Origin: an uncultured Caulobacteraceae bacterium | GTDB lineage: Bacteria; Pseudomonadota; Alphaproteobacteria; Caulobacterales; Caulobacteraceae | Direction: 5' to 3' | Length of the DNA stretch: 64,000 nt | NCBI GenBank assembly: GCA_937138625.1 | Contig: CAKZPF010000006.1 | Span: 124,001-188,000 of the forward strand | In this document: one piece after another, positions 56,173-64,000 of the stretch | How positions within the stretch are numbered: the stretch's first letter is position 1 | Layout of the letters: every line of letters starts with the position of its first letter | Notes under the pieces: model-generated | Told to the model about the DNA's origin: nothing | Seen by the model: only the letters and a program-made list of their open reading frames with translations | Database searches by the model: none | Translations under genes and position numbers: made by a program

Positions 56173-56889
56173 ATGAGTGAAAGCGGTTTGCAAATCGTCA
56201 GCGCCGATGGTGCCTTTGGTGGCTATTTGTCTTTACCAAAAGACGGCGCTGGTGGCCCGGGTATGATTATCGCCCAGGAAATTTTTGGGGTGAACGCGTT
56301 TTTACGGGATATCGCCGATGGTATGGCGGATCATGGCTTTGTGACCTTTGTTCCGGACCTGTTTTGGCGCATTGAGCCTGGGATCGAGCTCACGGACAAA
56401 ACGGAAACGGAGTGGAAACGCGCTTTCGAACTTTTCAACTTATTTAATGTTTATAAGGGGATAGATGATATTCAGGACAGCATCACCGCTTTGCGCGGAC
56501 ACCCACAGTGTAACGGCAAAGTTGGGGTCATGGGTTTTTGTCTTGGCGGCCTACTGGCCACGCTGACGGCCGCGCGCACCGATGTGGATGCCGCCATTTC
56601 TTATTACGGTGTGGGTCAGGAAAACAAACTTGATGAGATCAAAGGCATCACCACGCCGCTGCTGATGCATATCGCCGAAGAGGACAGCTATGTCGACAAA
56701 GACGCCCAGGCGCAGATCAAGGCGGCGGTTGCTGACAATCCCCACATCACCGTGCACAGCTATCCGGGACGCGAGCATGCCTTTGCCCGTTTTGGCGGCG
56801 AACATTTCCACGAACAGGATGCCCATCTGGCAGCCAAGCGCGGATTTGATTTCCTAAAAACCCATATTCTGACAGAAGAAACCGCATAA
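56173..56889 (+). CDS. Dienelactone hydrolase family protein
   Basis: 238 residues from the ATG after AGGAG. Alpha/beta hydrolase: IIAQEIFGVNAFLRDIADGMADHGF (oxyanion region with Glu), nucleophile Cys in VGVMGFCLGGLLA, Asp in AEEDSYVD, His in PGREHAFAR: the Cys-His-Asp triad of dienelactone hydrolases. No aromatic-degradation neighbours, so the natural substrate is unclear. Confidence 0.92.
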   Translation: MSESGLQIVSADGAFGGYLSLPKDGAGGPGMIIAQEIFGVNAFLRDIADGMADHGFVTFVPDLFWRIEPGIELTDKTETEWKRAFELFNLFNVYKGIDDIQDSITALRGHPQCNGKVGVMGFCLGGLLATLTAARTDVDAAISYYGVGQENKLDEIKGITTPLLMHIAEEDSYVDKDAQAQIKAAVADNPHITVHSYPGREHAFARFGGEHFHEQDAHLAAKRGFDFLKTHILTEETA

Positions 56890-56916
56890 GCTCGGCTCAT
56901 GCCTTGCCCTTATGCC

Positions 56917-57528
56917 TCAACAACGGGTCGCCCGTGCAAAAGCCGGGCGATCCATTAGCCGTTGATAATATCTTTGCAGGTTTTGGGGCAGGGCGGGGCC
57001 CTCTCGCAACCCCACGACCGCGTGACACGCATGCCCCAGAAAGATATCCGCCGCCGTTACCTGATCGGCCACGGCCCAAGATTGGGCGCCAAAGCGCCTC
57101 TCAGCCTCCTGCAGGCGTTTTTGAATATCTTTTGAGGCCTGATCCCGCGCCGTCTCTGATCGATGATCTGGGGGCAAAAATTCCGTATGCAAGCGATAGG
57201 TGACGATGTGCTCAGCTAGACTGGCTTCGCAAAACCACTGCCAATGCAGATAGGCTGGATAATCCCGGTGATCAGCCGCCAAAGCCAACTCCGTAGGGCC
57301 ATATTTGGTCATCAGATAGCTGACCATAGCGCCGGATTCGGTCATCACCACATCGCCATCCACCAGAGTGGGGACCGTGTTCAGGGGATTATAGCGGGCA
57401 AAATCCGGATGCTCTAGGCCATGAGGTCCCAGACTGACCGGTACCAACTCATAGGCAATGCCCATTTCTTCCATCAGCCAAATCACCCGCAACGACCGGA
57501 TGGTGGGCATATGAAACAAACGGATCAC
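56917..57528 (-). CDS. Glutathione S-transferase family protein
   Basis: 203 residues. Thioredoxin-like N-terminal domain (IRLFHMPTIRSLRVIWLMEEMG; cis-Pro in LNTVPTLVDGD; TESGAMVSYL glutathione site) and an all-helical C-terminal domain (VADQVTAADIFLGHACHAV). Begins 11 bp after rho in the same direction, likely read through from it. Substrate unknown. Confidence 0.9.
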   Translation of the reverse strand: MIRLFHMPTIRSLRVIWLMEEMGIAYELVPVSLGPHGLEHPDFARYNPLNTVPTLVDGDVVMTESGAMVSYLMTKYGPTELALAADHRDYPAYLHWQWFCEASLAEHIVTYRLHTEFLPPDHRSETARDQASKDIQKRLQEAERRFGAQSWAVADQVTAADIFLGHACHAVVGLREGPALPQNLQRYYQRLMDRPAFARATRC

Positions 57529-57539
57529 GCCCGGGCCTT

Positions 57540-58868
57540 TTAAGTGTTCATGCTTTCGAAGAAATCTGAATTGGTTTTGGTGTGCTTCAGCTTATCCAGC
57601 AAGAAGTCGATGGCATCCTGTGTGCCCATCGGATTCAAGATCCGGCGCAAGACGAACACCTTCGAAAGATCCTCGCGCGGGACCAGCAGATCTTCTTTGC
57701 GCGTGCCGGATTTCAAAATATCGATGGCAGGGAAGGTGCGTTTATCGGCCACTTTGCGATCCAAAATGATCTCCGAGTTGCCAGTGCCTTTGAACTCTTC
57801 GAAAATCACTTCGTCCATGCGGGAGCCGGTGTCGATCAAAGCGGTCGAGATGATGGTCAAAGAGCCCCCTTCTTCGATGTTCCGCGCCGCACCAAAAAAG
57901 CGCTTGGGCCTCTGCAGGGCATTGGCATCCACACCCCCCGTCAGCACCTTGCCCGATGAGGGCACCGTGGTGTTATAGGCCCGCCCCAGGCGCGTGATGC
58001 TGTCGAGCAAGATGACCACATCGCGTTTGTGTTCCACAAGGCGTTTGGCCTTTTCAATCACCATTTCCGCCACTTGCACGTGTCGGGATGCAGGCTCGTC
58101 AAAGGTCGAAGAAATCACCTCGCCGTTCACCGTGCGCTGCATGTCGGTGACCTCTTCCGGGCGCTCGTCGATCAACAGCACAATCAAAAAGCATTCGGGG
58201 TGATTTTGGCTGATGGATTTGGCGATGTTTTGCAGCATCACGGTTTTCCCCGTTCGCGGCGGGGCCACCACCAAACAGCGTTGACCTTTGCCCAAGGGGG
58301 AAACGATGTCGATCACGCGGCCCGACAGGTCTTTGACGGTGGGGTCTTGTACCTCCATGTTCAGACGCTCGTCAGGATACAACGGCGTCAGATTGTCAAA
58401 ATGTACTTTGTGTCGGGTTTTTTCTGGGTCTTCAAAATTGATGCGCTCAACCGCCGTCAGGGCGAAATAGCGCTCGCTGTCCTGGGGCGCGCGCAACTTG
58501 CCTTCGACGGTATCCCCCGTGCGAAGACCATGTTTGCGGATCATATTGGGGCTGACGTAAATATCATCAGGTCCAGCGAGATAATTGGCCTCGGGCGAAC
58601 GCAAAAAGCCGAAACCGTCTTGCAAAACTTCCAAAACGCCTTCGCCCATGATCTCGGCGCCTTCCTCGGCCATTTCTTTCAAAATGGCGAACATCATGTC
58701 TTGCTTGCGCATAGACGAGGCGTTTTCGATCTCCAGCTCCTCGGCCAAAGCCACCAGATTTGCAGGCGACTTGTCTTTCAAATCTGCCAAAGAAATCTTT
58801 TCCGGAATATCATACTCCCCATCGCGCTCAGGGGCTGGGGGGGCTTCGGTGGTGGTGTCTTCGGTCAT
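57540..58868 (-). CDS. rho: Transcription termination factor Rho
   Basis: 442 residues from [17 protein letters not shown]; the upstream in-frame extension is unlikely. N-terminal helix bundle ([19 protein letters not shown]), cold-shock RNA-binding domain ([27 protein letters not shown]), ATPase domain with Walker A in [17 protein letters not shown] and the Q/R loops. Hexameric RNA helicase that ends untranslated transcripts. In many alphaproteobacteria rho is near hemE and the origin. Confidence 0.97.
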   Translation of the reverse strand: MTEDTTTEAPPAPERDGEYDIPEKISLADLKDKSPANLVALAEELEIENASSMRKQDMMFAILKEMAEEGAEIMGEGVLEVLQDGFGFLRSPEANYLAGPDDIYVSPNMIRKHGLRTGDTVEGKLRAPQDSERYFALTAVERINFEDPEKTRHKVHFDNLTPLYPDERLNMEVQDPTVKDLSGRVIDIVSPLGKGQRCLVVAPPRTGKTVMLQNIAKSISQNHPECFLIVLLIDERPEEVTDMQRTVNGEVISSTFDEPASRHVQVAEMVIEKAKRLVEHKRDVVILLDSITRLGRAYNTTVPSSGKVLTGGVDANALQRPKRFFGAARNIEEGGSLTIISTALIDTGSRMDEVIFEEFKGTGNSEIILDRKVADKRTFPAIDILKSGTRKEDLLVPREDLSKVFVLRRILNPMGTQDAIDFLLDKLKHTKTNSDFFESMNT

Positions 58869-59205
58869 GGTAAACTCGCTGGGGTGGGTGCGCTTAAAAC
58901 CGCACACGGGAAAGAGGGAAATGAGATTGGACAAAAGCCAAAGATCAGGACGATCTTTTCATGATCGAGATTTTATGACCTGAAGGCCTATGGGTCAAGG
59001 TGTCTTCTTGGGGACCGTATTCGCACCTTTTTTTCTCAGACCTTTTCCCTTCTTCTTAATACTATAGAAAATGATGAAGATGATGAGCCCTGTGGGCATT
59101 GCGGATAAATGCGAGATTTCTCTTGAAAAATCACAATCTATTCAGATGCTTGATTGTTGAATAAAAACATACAGTGAACCTGGATAAAGCGATTTGGCTC
59201 TATGG

Positions 59206-59250
59206 TTAACAAACTCTTAATTCCTGATCAGCTGTTTAAGACTTTGTTAA
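59206..59250. promoter_or_regulatory. Two CtrA binding sites (TTAA-N7-TTAA)
   Basis: TTAA-caaactc-TTAA (59206-59220) and TTAA-gactttg-TTAA (59236-59250), both perfect, 30 bp centre to centre (about three helix turns). In Caulobacter such sites let CtrA block DnaA-driven initiation. Confidence 0.7.
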
Positions 59251-59414
59251 GACTTCGGGGATGGAGGGAGACATCCACAAGCAAGGGATAACACGGGTTC
59301 GTTGGGAGTCTCCTGTGGAGGACCAGCTCTTTTTTGCACAAGACTGGGGACAAACCGTCATTCTGGGTTTGGTTTTGCGGAGGCACCGTGGCAGGGTGTG
59401 GATCAAAGTGTGTG

Positions 59415-59423
59415 TTATCCACA
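59415..59423 (+). promoter_or_regulatory. Consensus DnaA box at the origin
   Basis: TTATCCACA, 9/9; paired with TGTGGATCA (59397-59405) in the opposite direction 9 bp away. Confidence 0.75.
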
Positions 59424-59483
59424 GCGCCCTGTGGGCCCACACTCTGATGATGATCACGCCCAAGCCTAGGGGAAACGCGCAGA

Positions 59484-60362
59484 ATGCCGATGGCAATGGA
59501 TCTCTATTTTCATGTGCATCTGGTGTCGGACAGCACAGGCGAAACTTTGATCACCAACCTGAAAGCCGGGGTGGCGCAGTTCGCCCATGTCAGCCCCATT
59601 GAGCATATGTACGCTTTGGTGCGCTCGCCGCGTCAGCTGGACCGTGTAAAACGGGAAATTGATGCCGCCCCTGGGGTGGTCTTGTTCACCTTGGTCAATC
59701 CCAATTTGCGCGCCGAGCTTGAAGCTTTTTGCCAGGAACGCGGCTATCCATATTTGGCCATTTTGGATCCCTTGTTGGATTTATTGGGGGGGTATCTGGG
59801 CACGACGCGCACCGGCCGTGTGGGCGCGCAACATGCCTTTGACAAAGAATACCAACAGCGCATCGAGGCCATGAACTTCGCCATGACGGTCGATGACGGG
59901 CAAAACGCGGCGGGCCTTGAAGATGCGGATGTGGTATTGGTGGGGGTGTCGCGTACCTCAAAAACGCCGACCTCGATTTATTTGGCCAATCGAGGCATCA
60001 AGGCCGCGAATGTGCCCCTGGTGCCCGGTCTTGATTACAGCCATTTGAACGAACTGAAGCGGCCAATGATTGTGGGCCTGACCATTTCGCCTGATCGTTT
60101 GGTGCAAATTCGCCGTAACCGTTTGACGGGCCTGAAGGAAAATCGTGAAACGGCTTATGTGGATCTAGATGCTGTGCGCCAAGAATTGATTGACGCCAAG
60201 CGCTTGTTTCAGCGCAGCGGTTGGCCGGTGATCGATGTCAGCCGTCGATCTATTGAAGAAACGGCAGCCCAAATCATCAATTTGCTGTCCGAGCGCCGGG
60301 TAAAATCGCTCGAGGAGACAGACACGCCCGCAAGCGCTTGTCCGCGCGGAGGCAGGGCATGA
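59484..60362 (+). CDS. ppsR: Pyruvate, phosphate dikinase / PEP synthase regulatory protein (DUF299)
   Basis: 292 residues. Bifunctional ADP-dependent kinase and Pi-dependent pyrophosphorylase that switches PPDK or PEP synthase off and on. Motifs: FHVHLVSDSTGETLITNLKA, P-loop-like VLVGVSRTSKTPTSIYLANRG, and IGLTI-like MIVGLTISPDRLVQIRRNRL. AGGGG lies about 12 bp upstream of ATG. First gene to the right of the predicted origin; overlaps maf by 4 bp. Confidence 0.95.
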   Translation: MPMAMDLYFHVHLVSDSTGETLITNLKAGVAQFAHVSPIEHMYALVRSPRQLDRVKREIDAAPGVVLFTLVNPNLRAELEAFCQERGYPYLAILDPLLDLLGGYLGTTRTGRVGAQHAFDKEYQQRIEAMNFAMTVDDGQNAAGLEDADVVLVGVSRTSKTPTSIYLANRGIKAANVPLVPGLDYSHLNELKRPMIVGLTISPDRLVQIRRNRLTGLKENRETAYVDLDAVRQELIDAKRLFQRSGWPVIDVSRRSIEETAAQIINLLSERRVKSLEETDTPASACPRGGRA

Positions 60363-60961
60363 GCCTGCCGCCTCCATGCCTTGTGGCTTTGGCCTCGAAA
60401 AGCGCTATTCGCGCCCAGCTGTTGCGCCAAGCCGGTGTGGCGTTTGCGGTGGTGGATAGCCATGCGGATGAAGAGGCCTTGAAAGCACAGCTTTCGGGAT
60501 CTCCCGCCCAGTTGGCTGAAGGCTTGGCGGTGGCCAAAGCCAAGGGGGCTATCGGCCTGGCCGCCGACACCTTGGTCATCGGTGCCGATCAAACCCTGGA
60601 ATTTGAAGGGCAGCTGTTTGACAAGGCCAAAACGCCCGAGGATGCCTTGGCCCGCCTGCGCGCATTCCGCGGACAGTGGCATGCCCTGCACAGTGGCTTT
60701 GCGCTTGTGCGTGACGGGGCGGTTGTGCACAGCCAGGTGGTCAGTGCGCGGCTGAAAGTCCGAGAGGTCACTGAGACCTGGTTGCAAACCTATGGCAGCA
60801 AAGCCGGAGCCGCCCTGACCCAATGTGTGGGGGGCTATGAATTCGAAGGTTTGGGCGCACAATTGTTTGAACAGGTTGACGGGGATTTCCACACCATTTT
60901 GGGTTTGCCTCTGTTGCCGCTGCTGTCGGTTCTGCGAGAACACGGGGGTCTGGCGTCATGA
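60359..60961 (+). CDS. maf: Maf family nucleotide pyrophosphatase
   Basis: 200 residues, ATG overlapping the ppsR stop. House-cleaning NTP pyrophosphatase. ALASKSAIRAQLLRQAGV stands where most Maf proteins have a S-S-x-R-R loop, keeping one Arg. ADTLVIGADQTLEFEG is the catalytic ADT/Q-type motif, and FRGQWHALHSGFALV and GGYEFEGLGAQLFEQVDGDFHTILGLPL match. Coupled to aroE by 4 bp overlap. Confidence 0.92.
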   Translation: MSLPPPCLVALASKSAIRAQLLRQAGVAFAVVDSHADEEALKAQLSGSPAQLAEGLAVAKAKGAIGLAADTLVIGADQTLEFEGQLFDKAKTPEDALARLRAFRGQWHALHSGFALVRDGAVVHSQVVSARLKVREVTETWLQTYGSKAGAALTQCVGGYEFEGLGAQLFEQVDGDFHTILGLPLLPLLSVLREHGGLAS

Positions 60962-61773
60962 AACAGGCGGCTGTGCTGGGCACGCCGGTGGCGCAGTCTT
61001 TGTCGCCGGCGATGCATCACAAATGGCTGGCGGCGTTGGGGCTTGAGGGCTGTTATCTGGCCCTAGAAACCGAACCCCATTTGCTGGAGCCTCGCGTGCA
61101 GATTTTGGCCGAGGAGGGCTTTGTCGGGGTGAACATCACCGCCCCCCTAAAGGAAATCGCCGCCGATATTGCCGAGGAACCTGATGAATTGGTCACGGCT
61201 TGTGGCGCGGCCAATCTGTTGATTTTTAAGCGTGGCCGCATCGAAGCCTATAACACCGATGCCCAGGCCATTGCCGATGAGGCCACAACCGCCGGCTGGC
61301 AGGGTGGCCCCGTTTTGATCATTGGGGCGGGCGGTGTGGCGCGGGCGGCGGTGCATGGGCTGTTGCGAGCGGGGGCGAGCAACATCACGGTTGCCAATCG
61401 CCGCCCAGAACGGGCACAAGCCTGGGCCGAGCCCTTGGCGGGGCAGGGGGTGCGTGTCGCGCGCCAAGCGGTGGTGACTTCGGAAACGCAATTGATCATC
61501 AACGCCACCCCAGCAGACCCCGACGTGCATTGGCCCAATAACCACCTTCAGATGGACCACCATCGGGCGGTGGCCATGGATCTGCGCTATGATCCCTTAA
61601 GGACCCCGTTTTTACAGCAAGCAGAAGACAAGGGGGTAGCCACCGTGGACGGTTTGCGGGTCTTGATTGCCCAGGGCCGGCCTTCATTTCAGGCCCTGTT
61701 TGACGCTGAGCCGCCCGAGGGCGATATTTACCCAGATCTCGCGGCCCTGCTGAGCGCCGAGGAGGCCTTATGA
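60958..61773 (+). CDS. aroE: Shikimate dehydrogenase
   Basis: 271 residues. NADP-dependent reduction of 3-dehydroshikimate. [15 protein letters not shown] substrate site, catalytic Lys in [13 protein letters not shown] (usual His replaced by Leu just before it), NTDAQ Asp, NADP-binding [18 protein letters not shown] and NRRPERA. Overlaps both neighbours by 4 bp. Confidence 0.94.
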   Translation: MKQAAVLGTPVAQSLSPAMHHKWLAALGLEGCYLALETEPHLLEPRVQILAEEGFVGVNITAPLKEIAADIAEEPDELVTACGAANLLIFKRGRIEAYNTDAQAIADEATTAGWQGGPVLIIGAGGVARAAVHGLLRAGASNITVANRRPERAQAWAEPLAGQGVRVARQAVVTSETQLIINATPADPDVHWPNNHLQMDHHRAVAMDLRYDPLRTPFLQQAEDKGVATVDGLRVLIAQGRPSFQALFDAEPPEGDIYPDLAALLSAEEAL

Positions 61774-62414
61774 GCCAACGGGATCCGACAACAGCTGAGG
61801 CAGACCGCATGTGGATCGTGGGTCTCACGGGCTCTATTGGGATGGGCAAATCCACCACCGCCCGCTTGTTTGCCGAGGCGGGGTGCGCCGTTTATGATGC
61901 TGATGCGGCCGTGCATGGCCTGTATGCCCAAGGGGGGCAAGCCGTCGCGCCTGTGGGCGCACGCTTTCCCGGCGTGGTGATCGATGGGGCCATTGATCGC
62001 GAGAAATTGGCCCAAGCCCTGCGGGCGGATATCAGCGGATTTGAAGACCTCGAGGCCATTGTGCATCCTCTGACCCGGCAAGCCCAAGCCGAGTTTATCC
62101 GTGAAGCCCGCGCCGCCGGGCACAAGGTTGCGGTTCTGGATATCCCCCTTTTGTTTGAGACCGGCGGTGATGCGCATATGGACGCCGTGGTGGTGGTGAC
62201 CGCCCCGCCCGAGGTCCAGCGTGATCGTGTTTTGGCCCGACCCCAAATGACCGAAGACAAATTCCAAGGCATTCTGGCCCGGCAAATGCCGGACGCGGAA
62301 AAACGAACCCGTGCCGATTTCGTCATTGATACCTCACGGGGGCTTGAGGCCGCCCGCCAGGCCGTTCATGATATCCTTGAGGACCTAAAACAGCGGACCC
62401 CGCCCCATGCGTGA
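61770..62414 (+). CDS. coaE: Dephospho-CoA kinase
   Basis: 214 residues. Last step of CoA synthesis. P-loop [20 protein letters not shown], substrate region [37 protein letters not shown]. The start overlapping aroE is used; an inner ATG at 61809 would remove 13 residues ahead of the P-loop strand. Confidence 0.95.
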   Translation: MSQRDPTTAEADRMWIVGLTGSIGMGKSTTARLFAEAGCAVYDADAAVHGLYAQGGQAVAPVGARFPGVVIDGAIDREKLAQALRADISGFEDLEAIVHPLTRQAQAEFIREARAAGHKVAVLDIPLLFETGGDAHMDAVVVVTAPPEVQRDRVLARPQMTEDKFQGILARQMPDAEKRTRADFVIDTSRGLEAARQAVHDILEDLKQRTPPHA

Positions 62415-63111
62415 GATTGTCTTCGACACCGAGACCACAGGCTTTAACCCCCGCGGTGGGGACCGAGTGATTGAGATCGGGGCGGTGGAAATCATCGACC
62501 TCATCCCCACGGGCCAGACCTTTCACTGCTATATCAATCCAGAACGGGACGTGCCGGCGGATGCTGTCAAGGTGCACGGCCTGACGGCTGATTTTTTGCG
62601 CGACAAGCCGTTGTTTTCCCACCCGGAAGTGGGTCCGGCGTTTTATGAATTTGTCGGGGACGCGCGTTTGGTGGCCCACAATGCCAAATTCGACCGGGGC
62701 TTTATTGATATGGAGCTGGAGCGCATTGGTTTGCCATTGTGGGGAGACGAGCAATGGCTCGATACCTATCGCCTGGCGCAGCAGCAGTTTCCGGGCTCCT
62801 ACAATTCCTTGGATGCCTTGTGTAAGCGCTTCAACATCTCGCTCGAAAGCCGGGACCTGCACGGGGCCTTGATCGATGCCAAGCTGCTGGCCAGTGTATA
62901 CCTCGAGCTGAATGGTGGCCGCGAACGCCGTCTGAGTTTCGGCGAGGTCAAAACCACAGAAACCAGCCAGACTGTTAGCCGGGTCTCGGTGGCTGTGCGC
63001 CCGGAACCCTTGCCCAGCCGCTTGACCGAGGCCGAGCGCGCCGCCCACGCGGAATTCATCGCCGAGCTGGGGGATGACAGTCTATGGGCCCAGGCGCAAT
63101 CACAGACCTAA
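62407..63111 (+). CDS. dnaQ: DNA polymerase III epsilon subunit (proofreading exonuclease)
   Basis: 234 residues. Exo[15 protein letters not shown], Exo[19 protein letters not shown], ExoIII-epsilon [17 protein letters not shown]: the DEDDh set. A C-terminal tail of about 60 residues fits polymerase binding. Overlaps coaE by 8 bp; last gene of the origin-proximal operon. Confidence 0.96.
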   Translation: MREIVFDTETTGFNPRGGDRVIEIGAVEIIDLIPTGQTFHCYINPERDVPADAVKVHGLTADFLRDKPLFSHPEVGPAFYEFVGDARLVAHNAKFDRGFIDMELERIGLPLWGDEQWLDTYRLAQQQFPGSYNSLDALCKRFNISLESRDLHGALIDAKLLASVYLELNGGRERRLSFGEVKTTETSQTVSRVSVAVRPEPLPSRLTEAERAAHAEFIAELGDDSLWAQAQSQT

Positions 63112-63150
63112 GCCCACATTCAGGTCACGCTTCAGCCTTAATGCTTATAA

Positions 63151-63177
63151 AAAAAAGCCCCCGGTAAGGGGGCTTTC
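63151..63177 (-). terminator. Terminator between dnaQ and secB
   Basis: Stem AAAGCCCCC / GGGGGCTTT with loop GGTAA. On the minus strand it ends in eight T, so it serves secB best; it may also stop dnaQ transcripts. Confidence 0.88.
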
Positions 63178-63196
63178 TCAGATGGTGTTGGTTTGC

Positions 63197-63667
63197 TTAG
63201 GCTTCGCCAGCGGGCTGTTGCGAGCGCTGGGCAATGTAAAGGCCCAGGAAATCGATGGGTTCCAACATTAAGGGCGGGAAACCGCCATCCCGTGTCATAT
63301 CGCTGACCACACGGCGCGCAAAGGGGAACAGCAGGCGCGGGCATTCCACCAGCAACACGGGCTCGATGTCGCTTTCGCCCACTCCATCCACCAAGAAAAG
63401 ACCGGCATAGACCACCTCGACGACGAACAGCACGCCTTCGTCCCGCTTGCCGGTGGCATTGATGCGCAGTTCAACCTCATAGACTTTATCGCCTTGGCTG
63501 CGGGCCTGCATGTCCACGTTCAGCTCGATTTCCGGTTGGCCCTCGAGGCGCAGACTTTCCGGCGCATTGGGGTTTTCAAACGAGCTGTCTTTGACATATT
63601 GCGCCAGCACATTCAGCGTCAGCGGCATGGGATTGTTGGTTTGGGCTTCGGGTGTGTTTTCGGTCAT
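63197..63667 (-). CDS. secB: Protein-export chaperone SecB
   Basis: 156 residues. TLNVLAQYVKDSSFENPNAPESL is the signature start; EVELRINATGKRDEGVLFVVEVVYAGLF, CPRLLFPFARRVVSDMTRDGGFPPLMLEPIDFLGLY follow. Tetrameric chaperone handing preproteins to SecA. Divergent from the Tim44-domain gene; the 210 bp between shows no clear element. Confidence 0.96.
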   Translation of the reverse strand: MTENTPEAQTNNPMPLTLNVLAQYVKDSSFENPNAPESLRLEGQPEIELNVDMQARSQGDKVYEVELRINATGKRDEGVLFVVEVVYAGLFLVDGVGESDIEPVLLVECPRLLFPFARRVVSDMTRDGGFPPLMLEPIDFLGLYIAQRSQQPAGEA

Positions 63668-63877
63668 GTCTTGGCGTCCTATCTTTTCTTGGTGTCCTGT
63701 TTTTCTTGTCAGTCTTGATTATGTTTGGACCTAGCACGGGCATAAGCGCGGCGTCCAGCGTTTGACCCCAGCCCCCGGATTGCAGACGGCAAAATTTTAG
63801 GGATTTGCGCTGATTTTTTCTCGGAAAGCGCTGGGCAAGCGCGCGCAATGGACTATATTACCCGCAAGGAGACACAT

Positions 63878-64000
63878 ATGGCACAGGTTTTGGAATTGAT
63901 CGTTTTTGCGGCGCTGGCGGGCGTGGTGCTGTTTCAGCTTTATTCTGTCCTGGGCCGCCGCAGTGATGACGACAGCGTCGCGCGCGAACAGGAAAAACGA
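63878..64000 (+). CDS. Tim44-domain membrane protein (TimA-like), 3' end outside window
   Basis: First 41 codons, ATG 6 bp after AAGGAG; an in-frame ATG 30 bp earlier is less likely. MAQVLELIVFAALAGVVLFQ is one N-terminal membrane helix, followed by LYSVLGRRSDDDSVAREQ, the usual start of bacterial Tim44/TimA proteins found next to secB. Confidence 0.78.
   Translation, partial: MAQVLELIVFAALAGVVLFQLYSVLGRRSDDDSVAREQEKR

Larger units (their letters stand above)
58985..59480. other. Predicted chromosomal replication origin (oriC)
   Basis: A 600-bp gene-free gap with an AT-rich core (about 59040-59250). It holds a perfect DnaA box TTATCCACA (59415-59423), an inverted near-match TGTGGATCA (59397-59405), a near-match TGCGGATAA (59100-59108), and two weaker ones (59179-59187, 59271-59279). 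Two exact CtrA sites TTAA-N7-TTAA lie at 59206-59220 and 59236-59250, 30 bp apart. The right flank is ppsR, the homologue of the gene beside Caulobacter and Rickettsia origins (RP001/CC_0001). Genes diverge from here, and parS lies 4-7 kb away. Confidence 0.8.

Noticed and set aside
1..64000. CRISPR arrays, insertion sequences, tRNA or rRNA genes
   Set aside because: No regularly spaced repeats, transposase motifs, terminal inverted repeats or cloverleaf sequences were found on reading either strand.

Overview
This window looks like chromosomal DNA of an alphaproteobacterium, GC-rich in its genes. The evidence is the gene order parB-parA-rsmG-mnmG-mnmE close to the origin, the block ppsR-maf-aroE-coaE-dnaQ-secB-Tim44, a 1,610-residue NAD-glutamate dehydrogenase, and lineage-typical small proteins (Usg, DUF1674, DUF3576, DUF6489, NtrZ-like). 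Two perfect TTAA-N7-TTAA sites beside DnaA boxes between rho and ppsR resemble a CtrA-controlled Caulobacter-type origin. I cannot name the genus. No tRNA, rRNA, IS element or CRISPR array is visible.

Layout. 1-9.9 kb: surface-polysaccharide locus making a CDP-linked 3,6-dideoxy sugar (rfbF, rfbG, rfbH), with a split transketolase pair, two paralogous GT2 glycosyltransferases and a GNAT-aminotransferase fusion; a universal stress protein is cut by the left edge. 10-12.2 kb: Hsp20 with a possible RNA thermometer, and a HerA-like ATPase. 12.4-33.2 kb: housekeeping genes: PepF-like peptidase, NAD-GDH, purH, an rpe/heparinase/CapD-type sugar dehydratase operon, rsmB, pyrF, a LysE exporter, usg behind a CIRCE operator, isoaspartyl peptidase and rlmN.

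33.2-43.1 kb: the least explained part. At least six small, acidic, signal-less proteins with repeated D-x-[DN]-x-DG loops lie among acs, a creatininase, lolA, xthA, a response regulator and an L,D-transpeptidase-like gene. Most have their own TTGACA-type promoter. One is frameshifted at an A5 tract, and another is split by an in-frame TAG.

43.1-51.7 kb: YggS, a ThiE-like protein, an NtrZ-like protein, a DUF3576 lipoprotein, leuS-lptE-holA, parB-parA. 51.7-55.9 kb: rsmG, mnmG, mnmE and DUF6489, carrying seven perfect parS palindromes and one degenerate copy, mostly inside the genes. 56-59 kb: dienelactone hydrolase, GST, rho. 58.98-59.48 kb: predicted oriC. 59.5-64 kb: ppsR, maf, aroE, coaE and dnaQ overlap by 4-8 bp and run away from the origin, followed by secB and the start of a Tim44-domain gene.

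Genes on both sides of the predicted origin are mostly transcribed away from it, and parS/ParAB lie 4-8 kb to one side. Together they form a replication-segregation core joined to housekeeping operons, with two accessory regions: the CDP-sugar locus and the acidic repeat-protein family.
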